Counted from the stretch's first letter, positions 34,687 through 47,021 are shown. The stretch: 64,000 nucleotides of DNA from Apostichopus japonicus (GCF_037975245.1 NC_092582.1:22964577-23028576), one strand, 5' to 3'. Translations and numbers: made by a program. The notes: generated from the letters alone by a model not told the origin.

Positions 34687-37554
34687 CTAAAGCAGTTCAT
34701 ACCCCCATACTGTAGCCTGAGGTGGATAGCAGAGGTCTAAAATCTGGTAAGCCTTGTAGCAGAGGTCAATTGCTGCAATAAGTGTGTCTACCATCATTGC
34801 CTTTCGCTCAATGATGACGAAGAGCTGCTGTGGCTGGCAGTAGTTGCCTCCCAAGATCAAAACGAATGGCTGTGTACGTCCATCAAATTGAGTCAAGTAT
34901 TGCGCTAAGTTTACACCTTCCTGAAAAGACAAGTTATTATATAAAATTTATATATATTGACCACAATCTGGGAAATATGTATAGGTAACCTTCCAGTTGT
35001 GTAGTTTTAAGCACATCTGACCAATGCTAGTAAAAAAGAAACAGGTTTCTTCAGGGGGAACTTCTACAACACACAGGTCATACTTGTCTCGACACCAAAA
35101 GGATTTGAAATATTATTTAATATCTTCTTTTCCAGTCCTATGAAGATTCCTGGTATAATAAATTATCAAAGTCTAGAGGTACCATGGAAATGATATGTTA
35201 GTTCTGGCCAAATTAAGGGCAACTTATTTTGGTAGTATATTGCAGTAACATAGCCAGGTTCTGACAATGGGCGAGTTATGTGGGGTATAGAGTCAAAGGG
35301 GCACTGAAACTATCAGGAAATTTCCCTTAAAAGAGGGTATCCCCATGCAACCCTCACCCATGGTTACTACTAGCTCATTTTTGTGATGGTATTTCCTTTT
35401 GAGGAAGAGGCATATTCCGCACCCACCCCATTTGACAACCATGCAGGTGCTCCAGAGTTAACAGTCTATTTAATTTTATTCAGTGGAACTGATTACTATG
35501 AGCATAAATGCAGTATTTCAGGGCATTTATACTGTAGTACAGTAATACCTTTGATGATTGCCTGTGGCATCAGAACCATTACTTGAGTAATATTGCAACA
35601 TTTACATATTGACCTCAATCTGTGACAACATCAATGCTATGTACACCAAAAACAATTGATTACAAGTTACTACAGGCCATCTACTAGCATGGTAATGATA
35701 TATCATGCCATCTTCTGAAATGAGGCCCACCACTCAGAATTATGTCACAATAACATTTACAAACATGATAACCAAAAAGATCATACAAAGTTTGGATATA
35801 ATGTGACCTTTGGGTGCAGAATCATTGTTATTAAAATATTTTGACCTCTGACCCAATACGTTAACTGATATTTACGATGAGATCGATGAACACCATACAC
35901 AATAATATCTTTAAGTAACAAAGGGCGATCACCCATTGTTGAGTTATCACGTAACAAAGCCAAGCATCACACACTCACTCATGCATACACAGTACACGTA
36001 CATATGCACATGGACCTGAACACATATACTATTCCGTGTGCAGCAAGGAATCGAACCTGTGTTGAACAATGAAATTATTACCTTCTGAAAGAGAGTTGCA
36101 CCTTAGGTTGTAGTGATGTTTAAACTTTAAACGAAGACCGAGTTTGGGGATTATCTGTGTTATGCTCTCATCATCCAGTAACTCAAATACTTCATCATCA
36201 ATCCTGTGAGCTGTGGAAATTAGAGGGAAAATATTTTCCATATAACACTGTTACAAAGCTTAATAACAGTAATGACAAAGGACATGTTGCATATTAGGAA
36301 ATTGCTTCCGTAAAATGAACATTTATGGATATTGCAATCATCACATATTATTCTAGACATAAAAAACAACCAGAGAATGTAAACATTTTATTGTGAAATA
36401 AAAAAAATGCAGAGATATTAATGTGCTTACTGCTTAGCCCACTCATTAACATAACTTATTTTCTTCAGGTAAAAGTCAACTGCGTTCAAAGGTTAAACAC
36501 TAACATCATTATTTTATTAAGCCACCATGGACCAAGGTCTTAGTTGGAATGTAGGCTTCTTGTAGGCCAACTTCATGTGACACACCCACATATCAAATAT
36601 CAGATCTGTCCAAGCTTCCCTTCTTGAAATATCAGGTTTAGTAGTTTTCACAATTTAACCTCTGATGACCCCAAATGACCATTGACCTCCCCAAACATCA
36701 GTGCGCTTCTTGTCCCTAATGTGGTCACGTACACACCAAACATGAGAAGTCCAAATTCCCTTCTTGAAATACTGTGTTTACAAGCTTGGCAGCACAAACA
36801 CACACATACGCCATTATGATTGCAAAGCATACTATTTTCATCACAACTAACAAAGCTTGTACACCATTTGGCCCTAACATATGAGAGCCAGGGTCTTGGT
36901 TGACTACTGCAGGATCATAGTGAGGCTTATTTTAATGGATATGCTAGTCATAATGGGTCATTGCCTGGCCTTAAAACTAATATTCAACTGGTAATGTTAG
37001 CCTAGGCTGTATCGCTTGCCTATTTGTAGTGTTGGTTAAGGAGGCCTATCAGTATATAAATGTAGAATTGGCTTGGGCCTTAAACATAAGCCAAAGCTAG
37101 GATGGTTCAACGTTGGCCAACGTTATACGTAACCTAAGTTACTCTCATACGTGAGTAATATCTTTAGTACGAACAAGATGGTTATGTGCACTACCTAGTC
37201 TCTATGGGCATGAAAAGAGAATCTAGAGAGGAACGAAAGGCTATATATGTATGCTTGGCGCTTACTATTAGCAATAGCTTAGCCTAACGTTCGACCTTGC
37301 ACCAACATTTAGTCGTAACGTTAAACAAGAGTGAGGCCTAGGCGACGAGTATATGCCGTTTAAAACAGTTTTCGTTCAGTATTCAACGGTGAAATTGTAG
37401 TTCAAGACTTATTGAAATATTATTCTTTCCGCATAAAAGGTTAGTACTGATGCCCGAAATACACCATCCTACCTTCTAATTGTGGCTTCAGTTCCGCTAG
37501 GCCGATGTTTTCCAGAAATTGTGAAACGACCATCGAACTTTTAGTGGCTTCCAT
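34687..37554 (-). CDS. SAM-domain protein, SAMD3-like (partial or incomplete gene)
   Basis: Minus-strand exons: 37554-37473 starts ATG and encodes 'SMVVSQFLENIGLAELKPQL'; 36210-36082 continues in phase ('HRIDDEVFELLDDESITQII', then 'PKLGLRLKFKHHYNL'). Together they make a full sterile alpha motif. A terminal exon at 34920-34687 encodes 'QPFVLILGGNYCQPQQLFVI' and ends '...YPPQATVWGYELL' stop; this tail resembles the C-terminus of SAMD3-like proteins as I recall them. Exon 2 ends in phase 1 but the terminal exon is entered in phase 0, so at least one exon is missing or unseen, and the long middle region of SAMD3-like proteins is absent. SAM domains mediate protein-protein association. The gene lies wholly inside a transposon and may be captured cargo. 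Confidence 0.65.
36525..36800 (-). repeat. Diverged copy of the AGGTCA-type tandem repeat
   Basis: Reverse-strand relative of 1-345: 'ttcccttcttgaaatat', 'acctctgatgacccc aaatgacc' and 'accaaacatgag' match blocks there in order. About two units. Confidence 0.65.
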
Positions 37555-37589
37555 GTTGTCGTTCTGCAAGCAGCGCCCGGTATGAAAGC

Positions 37590-37860
37590 GTGTTTACACA
37601 TCAAAGTTGTAACATAAATGTATTTTACCCAGTGCAGTGCAACAAATTACACCGGTATTTTATTTTACCGGTAGAAAGGGGCAAACTGGTCCTTTTTTTT
37701 TACACAATACGCATTTGTAAATCATTACACCTGTGTCTGTGTCGCCTGATATACATGTTTTACTCAGCGTTGTGTAAAAATTGCACAACTCTTTACCCCT
37801 CACTTTTATACCCCGTTAACTTTTACACATTGTTTTTACTGTGTGTGTACACAGTTATAA
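37590..37860. repeat. GTGTAAA/TTTACAC motif array, right
   Basis: Mirrors the array at 32690-33110, with 'gttgtgtaaaaattgcacaac', 'ttttacacattg', 'taccggtagaaagg' and others. It lies just upstream of the SAM gene's first exon (ATG at 37554) and could act as its promoter region. Confidence 0.75.
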
Positions 37861-38429
37861 TACATATAGGCCTATATCGCATGTGTTATGTACCCCTGTA
37901 CGAAACTTTCACTGTGCGATGTTATCGATAAATGCCTTCACAGAAATCTTCGATCAAAGTAGATCATACAATACTAGTGTGCTCATTATGTCTAAACCAA
38001 TTCCAAACACATCTACATATATTTACGAAAAGCTGCGGGTAATTTTGAACGGGTATATCTTCGTTGCAACAAATGGATGCAGACATTTTGATAACCTCGA
38101 AGTGAAGGGTTTTATTGTTATGACGTAACTTTTCCGACCAATCATGAGCGACTATTTATACACAATTGAGAACCTGTTTGGGAAAAAAATTCGCGGCCGG
38201 GGGGGGGGGGGGAAGGGGTGTTTGTATTTTCGTTATTGGTTCGTGTGTATTTGGTTTCTTCACGAGAAACAGGCCAAAACATCGACGATTTGAAAAATGA
38301 ATTTGAAATAATTAAAATAAAGAAATAAAAACATACTTGTTTAATGCAATACACTGGAATGTGTACCCGATATAAACGATATTGTATAAAGGAAGTGTAA
38401 AATATGGATATGTTGTATAAAGTTACCAG

Positions 38430-38862
38430 AATATAAGACCAAAACAAAAGCATTTCTCGAAGAATAATGAAATCTTAAAAGTAATTCGAATGTTCATGGA
38501 TTAACGTGCTAAAATATAATATCGTTAATCCTTGTGCAAGAGCTTTCGGGTCAAAGTCACAATCTATATATATAAAATAGGGTTTCATAAATAGTAACAG
38601 TATAGTATGATAAGGGTAAAGAAGGACTTTGCGGTGAAGATTTTACCAGCCAAAACAAATGTAGCATTCTCGAAGAACAATTGAAATCTTAAAAGTTTTT
38701 CACGTGCTAAAAATAACATCGATTATCCTTGTGCAACACCCTTTTTTTTTCAAAGTTGCAATCTATATTTGTATTCCAAATATAGGGTTCTATAAATAGT
38801 AACAGTGCTCTATAGTATGATAAGGGTAAAGAAGGACTTTGCGGTGAAGATTTTACCGCACC
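38430..38862. repeat. ~210 bp tandem duplication, copy A only
   Basis: 'gaaatcttaaaagt...cacgtgctaaaa...gataagggtaaagaagg' occurs twice in a row here, but only once at the matching place in copy B (49040-49235). Confidence 0.8.
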
Positions 38863-39379
38863 CCCCCCCCCCCATTGTTTTTCTTTTAATCTTATACCAG
38901 GGTAAAGTGTTTCATTTGCTAGAGGACGAAAATAGATGTAAAATAGATAGAAAGATAAAGTAAATTAGTCTTTCATACATAAATGATAATGGATTCCAGG
39001 ATAACAATGATAAAGATATATATTTGCCTATCTTACAATGGTGATATTGACCATACATATGCATATGCCATTTATAGATTGCTAAACAATCGTAAGTTGT
39101 AATGATATTTTTTGCTGACATGCACGAACGCGATGATATGCTTCTGTGCAGACAGTGCATGTTGGACTTTGTACATTAAATGGACAGATCGGATAAGTAG
39201 CATCTCCCTGCATGGTTACATGTAAGCGTTTATGTGTGCGTTTATATATCATGCATGGATCAGATGTTACCTATGCGACAGCGTTTTCAATGTTTTCTTG
39301 AACATGCGCGGAGAGCCTTCCGGTGTGCTTTTTAAACATATCGAATATGAATAAACATAATTAACTATGCACAAACCGA

Positions 39380-39715
39380 TGAATCACAGTCATTAATGTC
39401 TACCTTATTGCTACAGCTATGAATATGCATAATTTCGTATGCCTAAACTAACGAATCACAGTCAGGAATGTCTACCGTAAGCTACAGTTATGAATAGCCT
39501 ATGCATAATAACGTATGCCCAAACTAACGAATCAAAGTCAGGAATGTCTACCGTAAGCTACAACTATGAATATGCATAATTTCGTTTGCCTAAACTAACG
39601 AATCACAGTCAGGAATGTCTACCGTATGCTACAGCTATGAATATGCATAAATCCGTATGCCCAAACTAACGAATCACAGTCAGGAATGTCTACCGTATGC
39701 TACAGCTCTCGGTAG
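39380..39715. repeat. Minisatellite, ~65-70 bp unit, five copies
   Basis: Repeats of 'aacgaatcacagtcaggaat', 'gtctaccgta(t/a)gctac' and 'tatgaatatgcataat'. The matching place in copy B (49755-49935) has about three copies. Confidence 0.85.
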
Positions 39716-40035
39716 GTATGTATGGATGTATGTATTTTAGATCCTCCTGCAAGCAAAAACTCGCGAAGAAGCCTCATTGGCTTATTGTATTGTGTACAAC
39801 TTGACTCACTCCCTCGTCACCAAGCTACCTCCTAAATATTTTAATATCATAATTTTCGGAGCCATGGAAAGAGCGCACTGACGTTTCTTAGTCCAATTCC
39901 GCAGATCAAAATTCCGTAATCTTGACTGAATAGCAAAAATATAACAACATACTGTACAGTTTATAGATTAAAAGATATTTGGCTATTCCCAAAAACTATA
40001 CACTTTATACAAGATGTTCATTTAATTGATTTCGT

Positions 40036-40410
40036 CAAGGGCGTAGGAACCGGGGGGCTGGGGCGCCAGCCCCCCCAGTGAAAAATATGGAGGGGCGGAA
40101 GTATCATTCCGCCCCCCCCCCCCCCGCTTCGCAAGTCAGAAAACCCCTTTTTCATTTCCAAATGAGAAAAAAAATTCATTTGGGTCACCAAATTGCATCT
40201 AAGGCCATGTGAAAATGCAAAAGTTTTTACAAAATGGAGTGGGTGTTGAAGTGTGCTACATTGCACCACTGTGAATTGCATCTGAGGCCACCTGGAAATG
40301 CCAAAAAATTCCAAAGGGGAGGGGGACACCCCTCCCCTTAGACCCCTCCCCCAGGCCGGCCATCAGTCTTCAGCCCCCCCCCCACTCAAAAGTACCTTCC
40401 TACGCCACTG
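40036..40410 (-). mobile_element. hAT-type MITE, copy 3 (375 bp)
   Basis: Reverse-orientation copy of 16943-17317. GATTTCGT flanks both ends (40028-40035, 40411-40418), a perfect 8 bp target duplication. It is absent from copy B, so it was inserted after the segmental duplication, about 160 bp before the first coding exon of gene 3. Confidence 0.93.
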
Positions 40411-40572
40411 GATTTCGTAATATGCATGTATGTGTGGGTGTATGTGTGTATACGTGGGTGGGTGTATATATGCGTGTATGTAGGTACGTACGTACGTATT
40501 ATGTCTAACTTTTGTACATATTTTGTGTCATAATGATCATTGACCACCCAGCTTCACTTTTCTGTTTGGCAG

Positions 40573-43299
40573 ATGGCACCAAACACAGGATCATCTCAAG
40601 TTGCCAATGAACACGTTGCTCAAAAGATCGAAGACAAAGACAAAGCTGCAACGAGAACAGAATATACAAGAGAATTTGTTTGGACTAACGTTATAGTCCA
40701 TACAGTACTACACATTGCGTGTATCTACAGTATTCTGTTCGTGTCGTGGAAATGTCAGTGGTATACGCTCCTTTTTGGTAAGTCGGACGTCAATAATCTG
40801 CAAATACAATTGTCAATATTTTGTTATTAAATTCGGACATTTTGTCTCTGGTTGCCGCTTAAATAGTACATTGTCAATCAAGAAAAATCGATGGAAACTT
40901 CGGGCACCATCATTTTTTCAAAATGCTGTTCTAGTTTATAATTTTGATCCTTTCGATGCCCTTTGAACCAAACGTTTGTTTACGACTAAATAAAGCATAA
41001 TTTGTTTAGCTCAATCCTCCATGTGACGTTAATCATTCGGCTGTTACAGACACACGCCTAAGCTTGATAAATTTATCTGTGTTTTAATTAATAATTTCAT
41101 ATCTAAGTTGTTATAAAACAGGTTACCAGGATACATGGTTTTTCAGCTACTTATGATTCAAATTTACGGCAAATATTCTCTAACTCATGTCATCATCTTA
41201 AAGCTCGTGACGTCATAAAGCTTGTATGAGATAAAATATTAAAATGAAGTTTATGATCGTACGAGTAATTTATCTCTGATTGATTTCCTTTTTTTGGGGT
41301 TTTTTTTTGTTTACAGCTTTCGTATTAGGTTGGCTTTCTAATCTCGGTATCACAGCTGGTGCTCATCGTCTGTGGAGTCATAAATCTTATTCGGCCAAGT
41401 TACCACTCAGAATATTCCTAGCTATTATTGCTTGCCTGTCCTGTCAGGTACAACACATTACAACATCACATCGATAATATTATCAAGCTTCTTTACTACA
41501 AAGTAATGTGGGGACGTTCTAATAACGACGACGATGACGACAATGATGACACGAACGATGACGTTGACTTTGACTACGACGATGATATTGATGACGACAA
41601 TGTCGATGATGACGACGACGATGACGTTGACGATTACGACGAAGATTTCGATGACGATGACGACGATAGCGACGATGATTGAGATGACGACGATGACGAC
41701 GACGAAGATGACGTTGACGATGACGACGATGATTTAGATGACGATGACGACGATGATTTAGATGACGATGACGAAGATGACGACGACGACAATGATTATG
41801 ACAAAATACGGCGACAGTGACGACGATGAAGATGATTTGATAGCTTATGATAGCTATTGTAGCTTTTGTGACTTTTGTGGTGGCTTTAAGCAAAGCCGAT
41901 CACACAACGTTATGATATATCCAGGGTGTCCCATTACCAACTTTGAAAGGGTGTTTTTACTTTGTAATGATTTGAATGTCATATATGACCACAAAGAGAC
42001 ATTTTTCAAACTGGTAAATTGGTTTAAAATATAGGTTAATGGTTAATATAGAACTACTTCCCATTAAGATTGATATCATCGATACAAAGTTGGAACAACT
42101 CGTGGATGAAGCATTTAACCAACCCTATTGACAAATGAATGCCCAAGAAGATAATTGTCAAACAAGTAGTAAACTTTATTTTATTAATTGTTGTGTTAGG
42201 AGAAAACGTGTAGTGAAAATATCACATATTGCCTCCACAGAACTCCATCTACATCTGGTGTCGGGATCATCGCGTCCACCACAAGTTTACAGAGACTGAC
42301 GGCGACCCACATAATGCTAAGAGGGGTTTCTTTTTCTCTCACATGGGTTGGCTGTGGGTAAAGAAACATCCGGACGTTATCAAAAACGGAGCCAAGCTTG
42401 ACTTCAGTGATTTAATGAATGACCCAGTTGTCTACTATCAACATAAGTAAGTAGATGATCATTAGATTTCATTAAAATCAGCCAATTGGGACAAATTTGC
42501 TAAACCTAATGCCTGTCTATACTGTCCTCCAATATCATGCTTCAAAACATTCGTACTGACAGTACAAACAGTACGAAACCCTAGAAACATGATATTCATA
42601 CTGCTCAAACTGTCACTACGAGTGCTTTGAAGTGGGACATGAAAGTGCAGTATAGCAAAAACGGGTCACAATTGCATTCTTTAAAATGTTTAACGATATG
42701 AATATTCATAAAACACCGTATCATTACAGCCTATGTTTAATTGTAAGGGTTTATGGCCGGAAACGTATCACGTCATAAACTTTTGTTTTGTGGTTTTCTT
42801 TCGTTTGATATATGTTTTCTGTATCTGTTTTCTCTCTGGTTTTTCCCTTAGATTCTATTATCCGCTCATTTTGATGATAAGCTTTGTCCTGCCGACAGTG
42901 GTTCCATACTTCTTATGGAACGAATCTCTGTGGAATGCTTACTTCGTTGCCGCGGTGATGAGGTTGGTCTTAACACTGAACATCACGTGGTGTGTCAACA
43001 GCGCCGCTCATATGTGGGGATACCATCCGTATGACGAAACTATCGAACCAGCCGAAAACATCGCAGTTTCCTTCTTCGCTCTCGGAGAAGGATGGCATAA
43101 TTATCATCACGTCTTCCCATTCGATTACCGTGCAGCTGAACTACCCTGGAAAGTAAATCCGACGACACAATTTATCGATCTCATGCATCTGATTGGTCAA
43201 GCCTACGGTTTGAAATATATGAGCAAAGAAGCGATTCGCTCACGAGCCACTAAATATGGAGACGGTACCATTTATCCAAGGGGTGACAAAACAAACTGA
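40573..43299 (+). CDS. SCD: Acyl-CoA delta-9 desaturase, gene 3
   Basis: Coding exons 40573-40777, 41317-41447, 42241-42446 and 42852-43299; 990 nt, 329 aa. ATG comes immediately after the acceptor 'tttggcag', so the coding sequence begins exactly at an exon start and a 5' untranslated exon is required; a candidate lies at about 29722-29825. Motifs: HRLWSH, HRVHH, NSAAH and HNYHH (di-iron ligands), WCRDH and VKKHP (CoA site), NITWC with Thr kept. It makes the same reaction as gene 2: introduction of a delta-9 double bond into acyl-CoA at the ER. It is the closest relative of gene 4, by tandem segmental duplication. Intron 2 holds a GAC/GAT repeat and intron 3 a MITE. Confidence 0.95.
41525..41830. 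repeat. (GAY)n trinucleotide-rich repeat in intron 2 of gene 3
   Basis: Irregular GAC/GAT units for about 300 bp. The Asp-rich frame is an intronic artefact. Gene 4 has the same repeat, longer, at 51870-52330. Confidence 0.9.
42481..42675 (+). mobile_element. CCAGTTGGGACAA-type MITE in intron 3 of gene 3
   Basis: Left end ccaattgggacaaattt; right end 'gggtcacaattg'; interior 'catgatattcatactgctc' and 'agtgctttgaagtgggacat'. The same insertion is in gene 4 (53001-53195), so it predates the segmental duplication. Confidence 0.75.
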
Positions 43300-43341
43300 A
43301 CACTGTAAACTTTGTGATTGGTTTGCATATAGGATATATAG

Positions 43342-43402
43342 GTGGAAGCTAGAAGTTTTTTTTACTGTTCTGGATTTTCCACACTCAATACAATTTCAAT
43401 TA
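43342..43402 (+). mobile_element. Truncated SINE body fragment
   Basis: 'gaagttttttttactgttctggattttccacactc' region matches the body of the SINE at 43650-43800 without the tRNA-like head. It lies about 40 bp past the gene 3 stop, probably in its 3' UTR. Confidence 0.6.
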
Positions 43403-43649
43403 TGTTTATATTCATGTGCATTTGTCGTTTACCTTCATTTGATTTAACAAAGTCTGTTCAAAGTATCTCTTTCGAGTTCCGGTTTTAGGAATCACAAATG
43501 ATTTCGAGTTGGTTAGCATTATGTTTGATCTCAAGAGTAAGGCAAATATGTCACCCAAACAGAACTAGTATTGCTCGATATAGGTGACAAACGCCTACAG
43601 TGGAATTACGACCTTACTTACCGGTTTCGAACCTCTGGACATACAATCA

Positions 43650-43800
43650 GCGTTCATAGCCTAGTGGTTAGGGTGTCCGTATATATAGCCGGATGCCCGG
43701 GTTCGAATCCCGGTGGAGACTGGAAGTTTCTTCACTGTTCTGGATTTTCCAACTCACGTACTACAATTTCAATTATATATGTATACATATATTTCATTGA
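43650..43800 (+). mobile_element. tRNA-headed SINE
   Basis: Pol III A box TAGCCTAGTGG (43667-43677) and B box GGTTCGAATCC (43700-43710), followed by a non-tRNA body 'ctgttctggattttccaac'. The ends do not form a tRNA acceptor stem, so this is a SINE rather than a tRNA gene. A reverse copy lies at 50680-50770. Confidence 0.7.
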
Positions 43801-44499
43801 ACTTGGTTCAATCAAGCGAGTATCACTATGTCCGGAAACGATCCCATTAGTATCCAAGGGAGTGAAAATGAACTGTACACTGTGATTCGTTAATCTAGAT
43901 GTAACGTATAAATAAATATGTAAATATACATTTAAAATACCTAAGCGGAATATGCTTAATTTAATGTACAGATTTATGACATTCACACAAAGTTTTCAAT
44001 CTTACTTGCTGGTTTGATTCATCATTTTGGTCTTGGTTTAATCGAAAATCTAGGACTGAACCCTCTACCACTCCACCCCTCCCTTGTCCCTCGATCCTAC
44101 CTCGTCTCTCCCACCCCTCCCGACCACCCCTTCGCCAATGGTCATCATAGTTGATCATCATTGATATAATCCTCAAGTTACCATAGTAACACCACCCATA
44201 TTCCAAGCATAACCTAGCACTCGTATTCATCAATTAAGTTCCCCTATCTGACCTATAGTCTAACACCGCACCCAGTGCTTCACTCCGGCCTCCCCCCCCC
44301 CAACCCCACTGATTTATTCAAAATGCAGCATTGTTTCTACTATATTTCTGCTATATTAACATCAGTCTGATTACAAACAAGGCACTCCTGTTCACGTCCA
44401 TTCTTTTGATCAAATGAAGTCCAAATGCATACGCCGGAAGTCAAAATCAAGTTAAATATATAATTATTGGAGCAAATTTTATCCAAATGGAACAAAATT

Positions 44500-46000
44500 T
44501 GCGATATTTAAGATCAGTTATCGCCCAGGCTCTTGCATTTTTACTCAAGTGCAAGGAAAATAACAATTATTCAGTAAGCGTATTCAATAAGTGCGCGAGA
44601 TCACTGGTGGGCTTTATAGGCATCCGTTATTTTATAATTGGCGTAACATTTTGGGAGTTTCACTTCAAATTAAATTTCTTTGTATTCTACTAAACTTCTG
44701 TAATAGTTAGAACAGCAACTTTCACAGTAGCTTGTATACAAGTTTGCGACCTTTGACTCTGAAGGTTGTAGAGATAATGATTTTTTCGTACATTTTGAAT
44801 GTTAGGCTCAGGTGTAAAAACAATGTAAATTTATAACATTAGGTTCACAACTGGTCCCTTTGTGCGATTTGGTAGGCCTGAATTCGACCGGTGTTTTGTA
44901 CGTTGTCTCTTTCGCATCATTTTAAATGATAAACAGTTTCAGATGAACTGTAGCCTACTTTTAAATCATGATTTTCTTTAGCTGACAAATATGATGGTTG
45001 ATTTAACTTCCAGGGAGTTGTTCCATTACAATTCCCTGAATTTAACGGGTCTCGTAGTAACTGTTATTTCGCAGTCATCACGTGACCAAATTCCTGTTGT
45101 AAGGAGAGAATCTCTGTTGCTAACACGTGATCAGTTTGCAAATATTTTCTGCAATATTTTAGTCTTTGTAACCAGCTGGTGCCCTCCCTGGATGTGAGGG
45201 ATTTCCTAGATAGGATATTTCCCTAAAATCACACGATCTAATAATTAGAATGTTTGTAAAACTGCTTAACCTTGTTGCGCTTGACCATTGACAAGACTAC
45301 CACATCTCATAGATTTTCAAATAGACGTTAAAATGTAACGCATAGATTGAATATTGTTCCATCAAATTTGAGACACATTAGCAGGTCTAAATAGTTTATT
45401 GTCAGGAGAAAGGATGGAGCTTCTCGACCCCATCCTCAAGTCATATCCCCCGGCCACTCCAGCCCACTCAGCCCACTCAGCCCACTGGTCCACTAAGCGC
45501 ACCCACCCTATCAATAGTTCGACAGTTGAATTGCTCTTGAATTTCTACCTCATAGCAGGGAACTAACAACGAATACACTTATATTCAGAAAGAATATTGA
45601 AATAGTCACGGTGTTCGTATTTACTGACGGGTATTATAGGCATCCGTTACGTTTTAATTTCGCGTAACAATTTTGGGAATTATCACCTTCACTAATGAAT
45701 TTTTTAATTCTTCTAAAACTTCTGTCAATGTTAGTACAATCATTATAAAAATGGCTTGCATACAATTTTCCGACTTCTGACGCTGACTGGTGAAGGAATG
45801 AGGATGTCAATTTCACGTATATTTTGCATGTTAGGCTTAATTCCAAATACAATGTTAATTGTTATAACATTAGGTTGCAAGGAGTCCTTTCGCTCCATTA
45901 AATTGAGCAGTTCGGTGGGTGGACGTGTACCGTGTGTTTGTACGCTGTCTGTAGTGCATCATAATTTTATTTACAGTTTCAAATGAAATGTAATCTAAAA
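44500..46000. repeat. Intergenic family repeat, two diverged copies
   Basis: Blocks 'ggcatccgtta', 'cgtaaca(a)ttttgggaatt', 'atgttaggct' and 'aacattaggtt' occur near 44618-44910 and again near 45640-45990. The corresponding copy B positions are 54870-55200 and 57775-58020, and a fifth, more distant copy is at 61450-61790. No coding capacity. Confidence 0.7.
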
Positions 46001-46886
46001 CCATGATTGACAGACAGTTTATGATCAATGAAATGTTTCAACTTGTGGTTACTGTTAATTCGCAGTCATCACGTGACCACTTTCCTGTTGTAAGGATGTA
46101 TTTTGCTTACGGGAAAGCTACAACTGTAGCAAACTCCCTGATTAAAAAATTCTTCTATTTCTGACCGTCAAATGGAGAATCGTCACCTCCCCCATCCGAC
46201 TTTCTCCCGAATTTGCTGAACAATTGTGACAACAAAAACGGTATAAGAGCGCCAGCATCTATTGTCTGAGAACGTTTTCTGGTGTTCGTGGCTTCTGTCA
46301 ATAGATTTTAGCTTCATAACGCGCTTTGGAGATAAATGTACAAGCTACCCAACTCTAAAGAAAAATACTATTGATTTGTCTTGATACAAATAACATTTCA
46401 AAATTAAATAAACAACCTTATAAACAATACGAGAATATACTGAGGCGTTCCCAATCAGTGGCTTAGCCAGAGGGGGGGAACCAAATTAATTTTCCGGGAC
46501 CAAATGGGTAAGTCCAAGACAAAGAAGAAAACGACAAAAGAAAATGGGACACGCCTCCCCATTAGTCCCCTGCTCAGAACGGACAAGTTTGTGCAATCGC
46601 CTATATAAACGGTGTCGTGGAAATTCATATCAATACAAGTATTTATGAAACTTAAATTCCCTGACGCTTATCTTACAACGGAGACAACTTGAATTTAGCC
46701 CCCCCCCCTTCCCCTTCTCTCACATCACCGGCTGGCTGCGAGCCAGTTTTCAAACGTCTAAATTGCTATCTTATCTTGTTTTGGCCTGCCCACAGTGTGA
46801 TATATACTAGCCATTTGGTAAACGTTAATTAATGGAAGCGTTATAATGGGTATGCAAATTTTGGCTTATCAATGGCAATCGATCGT

Positions 46887-47021
46887 TATTTAAGTGTCAA
46901 GGTCACTAGTCCGGCCACAGTCATTGCAAGTTTGTTTGACAGACAAGGTCGTCACCGACGTATACATCCCACGATAGAAAATCTGTTACAACTCCCGCAC
47001 AGCCTAAAAATTACATGCACG
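46887..47021 (+). promoter_or_regulatory. Predicted promoter and untranslated exon 1 of gene 4
   Basis: TATTTAAG at 46887-46894, likely start near 46917-46925 ('ccacagtcattgc'), exon end 'acatgcacg' and donor GTAAGTG at 47022. The implied first intron is about 3.9 kb, to the acceptor at 50946. Conserved with copy A. The start site is inferred. Confidence 0.5.

Larger units (their letters stand above)
31321..38194. mobile_element. 6.87 kb TIR transposon, 9 bp TSD, carrying a SAM-domain gene
   Basis: Ends are inverted over 28 bp; the left begins GCGAATTTTTTTCCCAAACA. GGCCGGGGG flanks both sides (31312-31320 and 38195-38203), a perfect 9 bp target duplication as typical of Mutator-like elements. 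Copy B of the segmental duplication is uninterrupted at the matching point (about 48790), which confirms the insertion. It contains a hAT MITE, GTGTAAA-rich arrays near both sides, a SAM-domain gene and one possible extra exon. No transposase was recognised, so it is probably non-autonomous or uses a gene I cannot identify. It lies in the predicted 5' intron of gene 3. Confidence 0.85.
29140..46107. repeat. Segmental duplication, copy A (contains gene 3)
   Basis: Starts with 'gcaaactccctgattaaa' near 29156 and runs to the junction near 46107. It is colinear with copy B (46108-59065). Corresponding blocks include 29690/46887 (promoter), 38270/48850, 40573/50947 (gene start), 43299/53786 (stop), 44600/54860 and 45350/57465. 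Copy A alone holds the 6.87 kb transposon and a hAT MITE; without these its length is about 9.7 kb. Confidence 0.9.

Noticed and set aside
43650-43725. tRNA gene
   Set aside because: A and B boxes are present but there is no acceptor stem, and the sequence continues into a body shared with another SINE copy.
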